From Gammaproteobacteria bacterium UBA2955 (lineage in GTDB: Bacteria > Pseudomonadota > Gammaproteobacteria > Pseudomonadales > Azotimanducaceae), in contig DEBN01000021.1 in assembly GCA_002348825.1 (NCBI GenBank), positions 10,132 through 17,230 on the forward strand: DNA of 7,099 bases, given 5' to 3'. Below the pieces are notes generated by a model. The model did not search any database. It was not told the origin of the DNA and saw only the letters and a list, made by a program, of their open reading frames with translations. This document shows positions 6,187 to 7,099 of this stretch, one piece after another (the stretch's first letter is position 1; every line of letters begins with the position of its first letter). The translations under genes were made by a program, and so were the position numbers.

Positions 6187-6344
6187 ACTCTCCCCTCAGT
6201 CTAGGCAGGCCTGTTGCGGGGCTGCCCCGTGGCCCCTCCGACCGGATAACAGCAACCGTTGTTTCATAATATGCACCGCAACTGCGTATTGATCCAGTGC
6301 CGTCGCGCTGGTTAATCTTGGGTGAGCCAAACGGGGGAAAAGCT
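6187..6344. promoter_or_regulatory. Divergent promoter region between the dioxygenase unit and the crotonase gene
   Basis: This 158-bp spacer must drive the five-gene leftward unit and the rightward crotonase gene. Leftward, TATTAT (6266-6271, minus strand) is a good -10 candidate, but no matching -35 is clear. Rightward, TTGATC (6289-6294) and GTTAAT (6311-6316) form a modest sigma-70-like pair with 16-bp spacing and a start about 20 bp before the ATG. A small hairpin at 6217-6229 lies in the presumed leftward leader. Ribosome sites lie at both ends: GGGGGA at 6333-6338 for the crotonase and GAGGGGAGAG just before 6186 for the dioxygenase. Promoter calls are by eye only. Confidence 0.4.
6217..6229. 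other. Small GC hairpin in the leader of the dioxygenase unit
   Basis: CGGGG-CTG-CCCCG forms a perfect 5-bp stem with a 3-base loop. It lies about 30 bp before the start codon of the first dioxygenase gene, without a following T-run, so it is not a standard terminator. It could affect leader folding or be chance. Confidence 0.3.
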
Positions 6345-7099
6345 ATGAACACAGATGCATTGCAGCACATAACCTTTGATGTCCTAGACAGGGTTGCTCT
6401 GGTTACCTTAAATCGACCGGATCAGATGAACACCTGGACACCCATTATGAGTCGCGATCTCAGCGACGCCATGTATGAATGCGATGAGAACGATGATATT
6501 CGCGCGGTCGTCATCACCGGTGCAGGCCGTGCATTTTGTGCCGGCGCTGATCTATCTGGCGGCGAGGACGGCTTTACAGAGCGAACCGAAATTACCCGTC
6601 CTCCCATGTGGCCTTATCAGGTACGTAAGCCCGTAATTGCCGCCATTAATGGTGCTGCGGTGGGCGTCGGCATCACTTACAGCATGCTCGCGGACATGCG
6701 CCTCGCTACCCCAACCGCGAAGATCGGCTTTGCCATGGTACGTCGCGGTATCCTGCCAGAGCTGGCATCCCACGTAACCGTGAGTCAGGTTGCGGGATTT
6801 TCTCGCGCCGCAGATCTGTTAATGACCGGGCGCATCATCTCTGGTCAAGAGGCCGCGGATATGGGCTTGATCGGCGAAATCGTTGATGACGATGGGCTGT
6901 TGGACCGCGCCATGGGAATTGCTCAGGACATCGCCATCAACACCGCGCCTGTCTCGGTGGCCATGACCAAGGCACTGATGTGGCAAAATCTCGGCGCGAA
7001 CATACCAAAGTTAATGGCGACGGAAGGCAAACTCATCGACTGGCTGGGCCAGTCAACCGACGTAAAAATCGGGGTGCAGGCGTTCTTAAAAAAACAAAC
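6345..7099 (+). CDS. Enoyl-CoA hydratase/isomerase (crotonase) family protein, C-terminus cut by the right edge
   Basis: The frame opens at ATG 6345, 6 nt after GGGGGA, and stays open to the edge, giving 251 codons. The family is typically 255-285 residues, so only a short tail is missing. Crotonase landmarks are clear: LVTLNRPDQMNTW (19-31), ITGAGRAFCAGADL (57-70) forming the CoA-binding/oxyanion loop, and INGAAVGVGI (101-110) for the second oxyanion NH. LMTGRIISGQEAADMGLIGEIV (159-180) marks the C-terminal helices. By eye alignment with rat mitochondrial hydratase, the first catalytic Glu (Glu144) is replaced by Met131 and Glu164 by Asp157, while Glu139 in ILPELAS sits where peroxisomal-type enoyl-CoA isomerases keep their single Glu (Glu158 of yeast Eci1). 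This favours an isomerase or another crotonase reaction over classical hydration. It acts on a CoA thioester in the cytosol. Divergent from the dioxygenase unit, perhaps the same pathway. Confidence 0.92.
   Translation, partial: MNTDALQHITFDVLDRVALVTLNRPDQMNTWTPIMSRDLSDAMYECDENDDIRAVVITGAGRAFCAGADLSGGEDGFTERTEITRPPMWPYQVRKPVIAAINGAAVGVGITYSMLADMRLATPTAKIGFAMVRRGILPELASHVTVSQVAGFSRAADLLMTGRIISGQEAADMGLIGEIVDDDGLLDRAMGIAQDIAINTAPVSVAMTKALMWQNLGANIPKLMATEGKLIDWLGQSTDVKIGVQAFLKKQ

Noticed and set aside
6217..6229. GC hairpin considered as a rho-independent terminator
   Set aside because: The stem is only 5 bp, no T-run follows on either strand, and it lies in a divergent promoter region where no gene ends.
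6173..6370. 65-residue minus-strand frame across the divergent promoter region
   Set aside because: It overlaps the starts of both the dioxygenase and the crotonase and has no recognisable domain or strong ribosome site.
1..7099. CRISPR array, insertion sequence, tRNA or phage signature
   Set aside because: I found no regularly spaced repeats, terminal inverted repeats with transposase, tRNA-like cloverleaf or phage gene; nearly all bases are accounted for by metabolic and transport genes.

Overview
The window looks like accessory catabolic DNA from a Gram-negative bacterium, probably a proteobacterium and perhaps an aquatic gammaproteobacterium. This rests on the gene families (MadLM-type transporter, ACS-family MFS carrier, COG3618 amidohydrolase, PhyH dioxygenases, crotonase), purine-rich Shine-Dalgarno sites, dense gene packing and balanced base composition. 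No rRNA, tRNA, mobile element, phage gene or CRISPR array is visible, so the taxonomic placement is weak.

Layout. (1) Bases 1-1880, minus strand: an alpha/beta hydrolase of the acetyl-esterase/BD-FAE type with an unusual C-terminal beta-rich extension, followed after 104 bp by the first 204 residues of an ACS-family MFS carrier that runs off the left edge. (2) Bases 1881-1981: a divergent spacer holding a 13-bp perfect dyad. (3) Bases 1982-2275, plus strand: a small ABM-fold (quinol-monooxygenase-like) protein whose stop codon overlaps the stop of the convergent madM. (4) Bases 6186 down to 2272, minus strand: a tightly packed five-gene unit, PhyH dioxygenase -> COG3618 amidohydrolase -> second PhyH dioxygenase -> madL -> madM, with spacings of +21, -4, +2 and +2 nt. 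(5) Bases 6187-6344: a divergent promoter region. (6) Bases 6345 to the right edge, plus strand: a crotonase-superfamily protein, nearly complete (251 codons seen).

How it may work (inference). The five-gene unit reads as a catabolic cassette. The two-subunit MadLM carrier would import a small carboxylate, two Fe(II)/2-oxoglutarate oxygenases would hydroxylate a substrate, and the amidohydrolase would open a lactone or similar ring or cleave a C-C or ester bond. The flanking esterase, MFS carrier, ABM protein and crotonase fit the same theme of uptake and breakdown of an organic acid or ester. No malonate decarboxylase gene is visible beside madLM, so malonate may not be the substrate. The two PhyH proteins keep the full iron and 2-oxoglutarate ligand set and are expected to be active, but their substrate cannot be named from sequence. 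No transcriptional regulator lies in the window.
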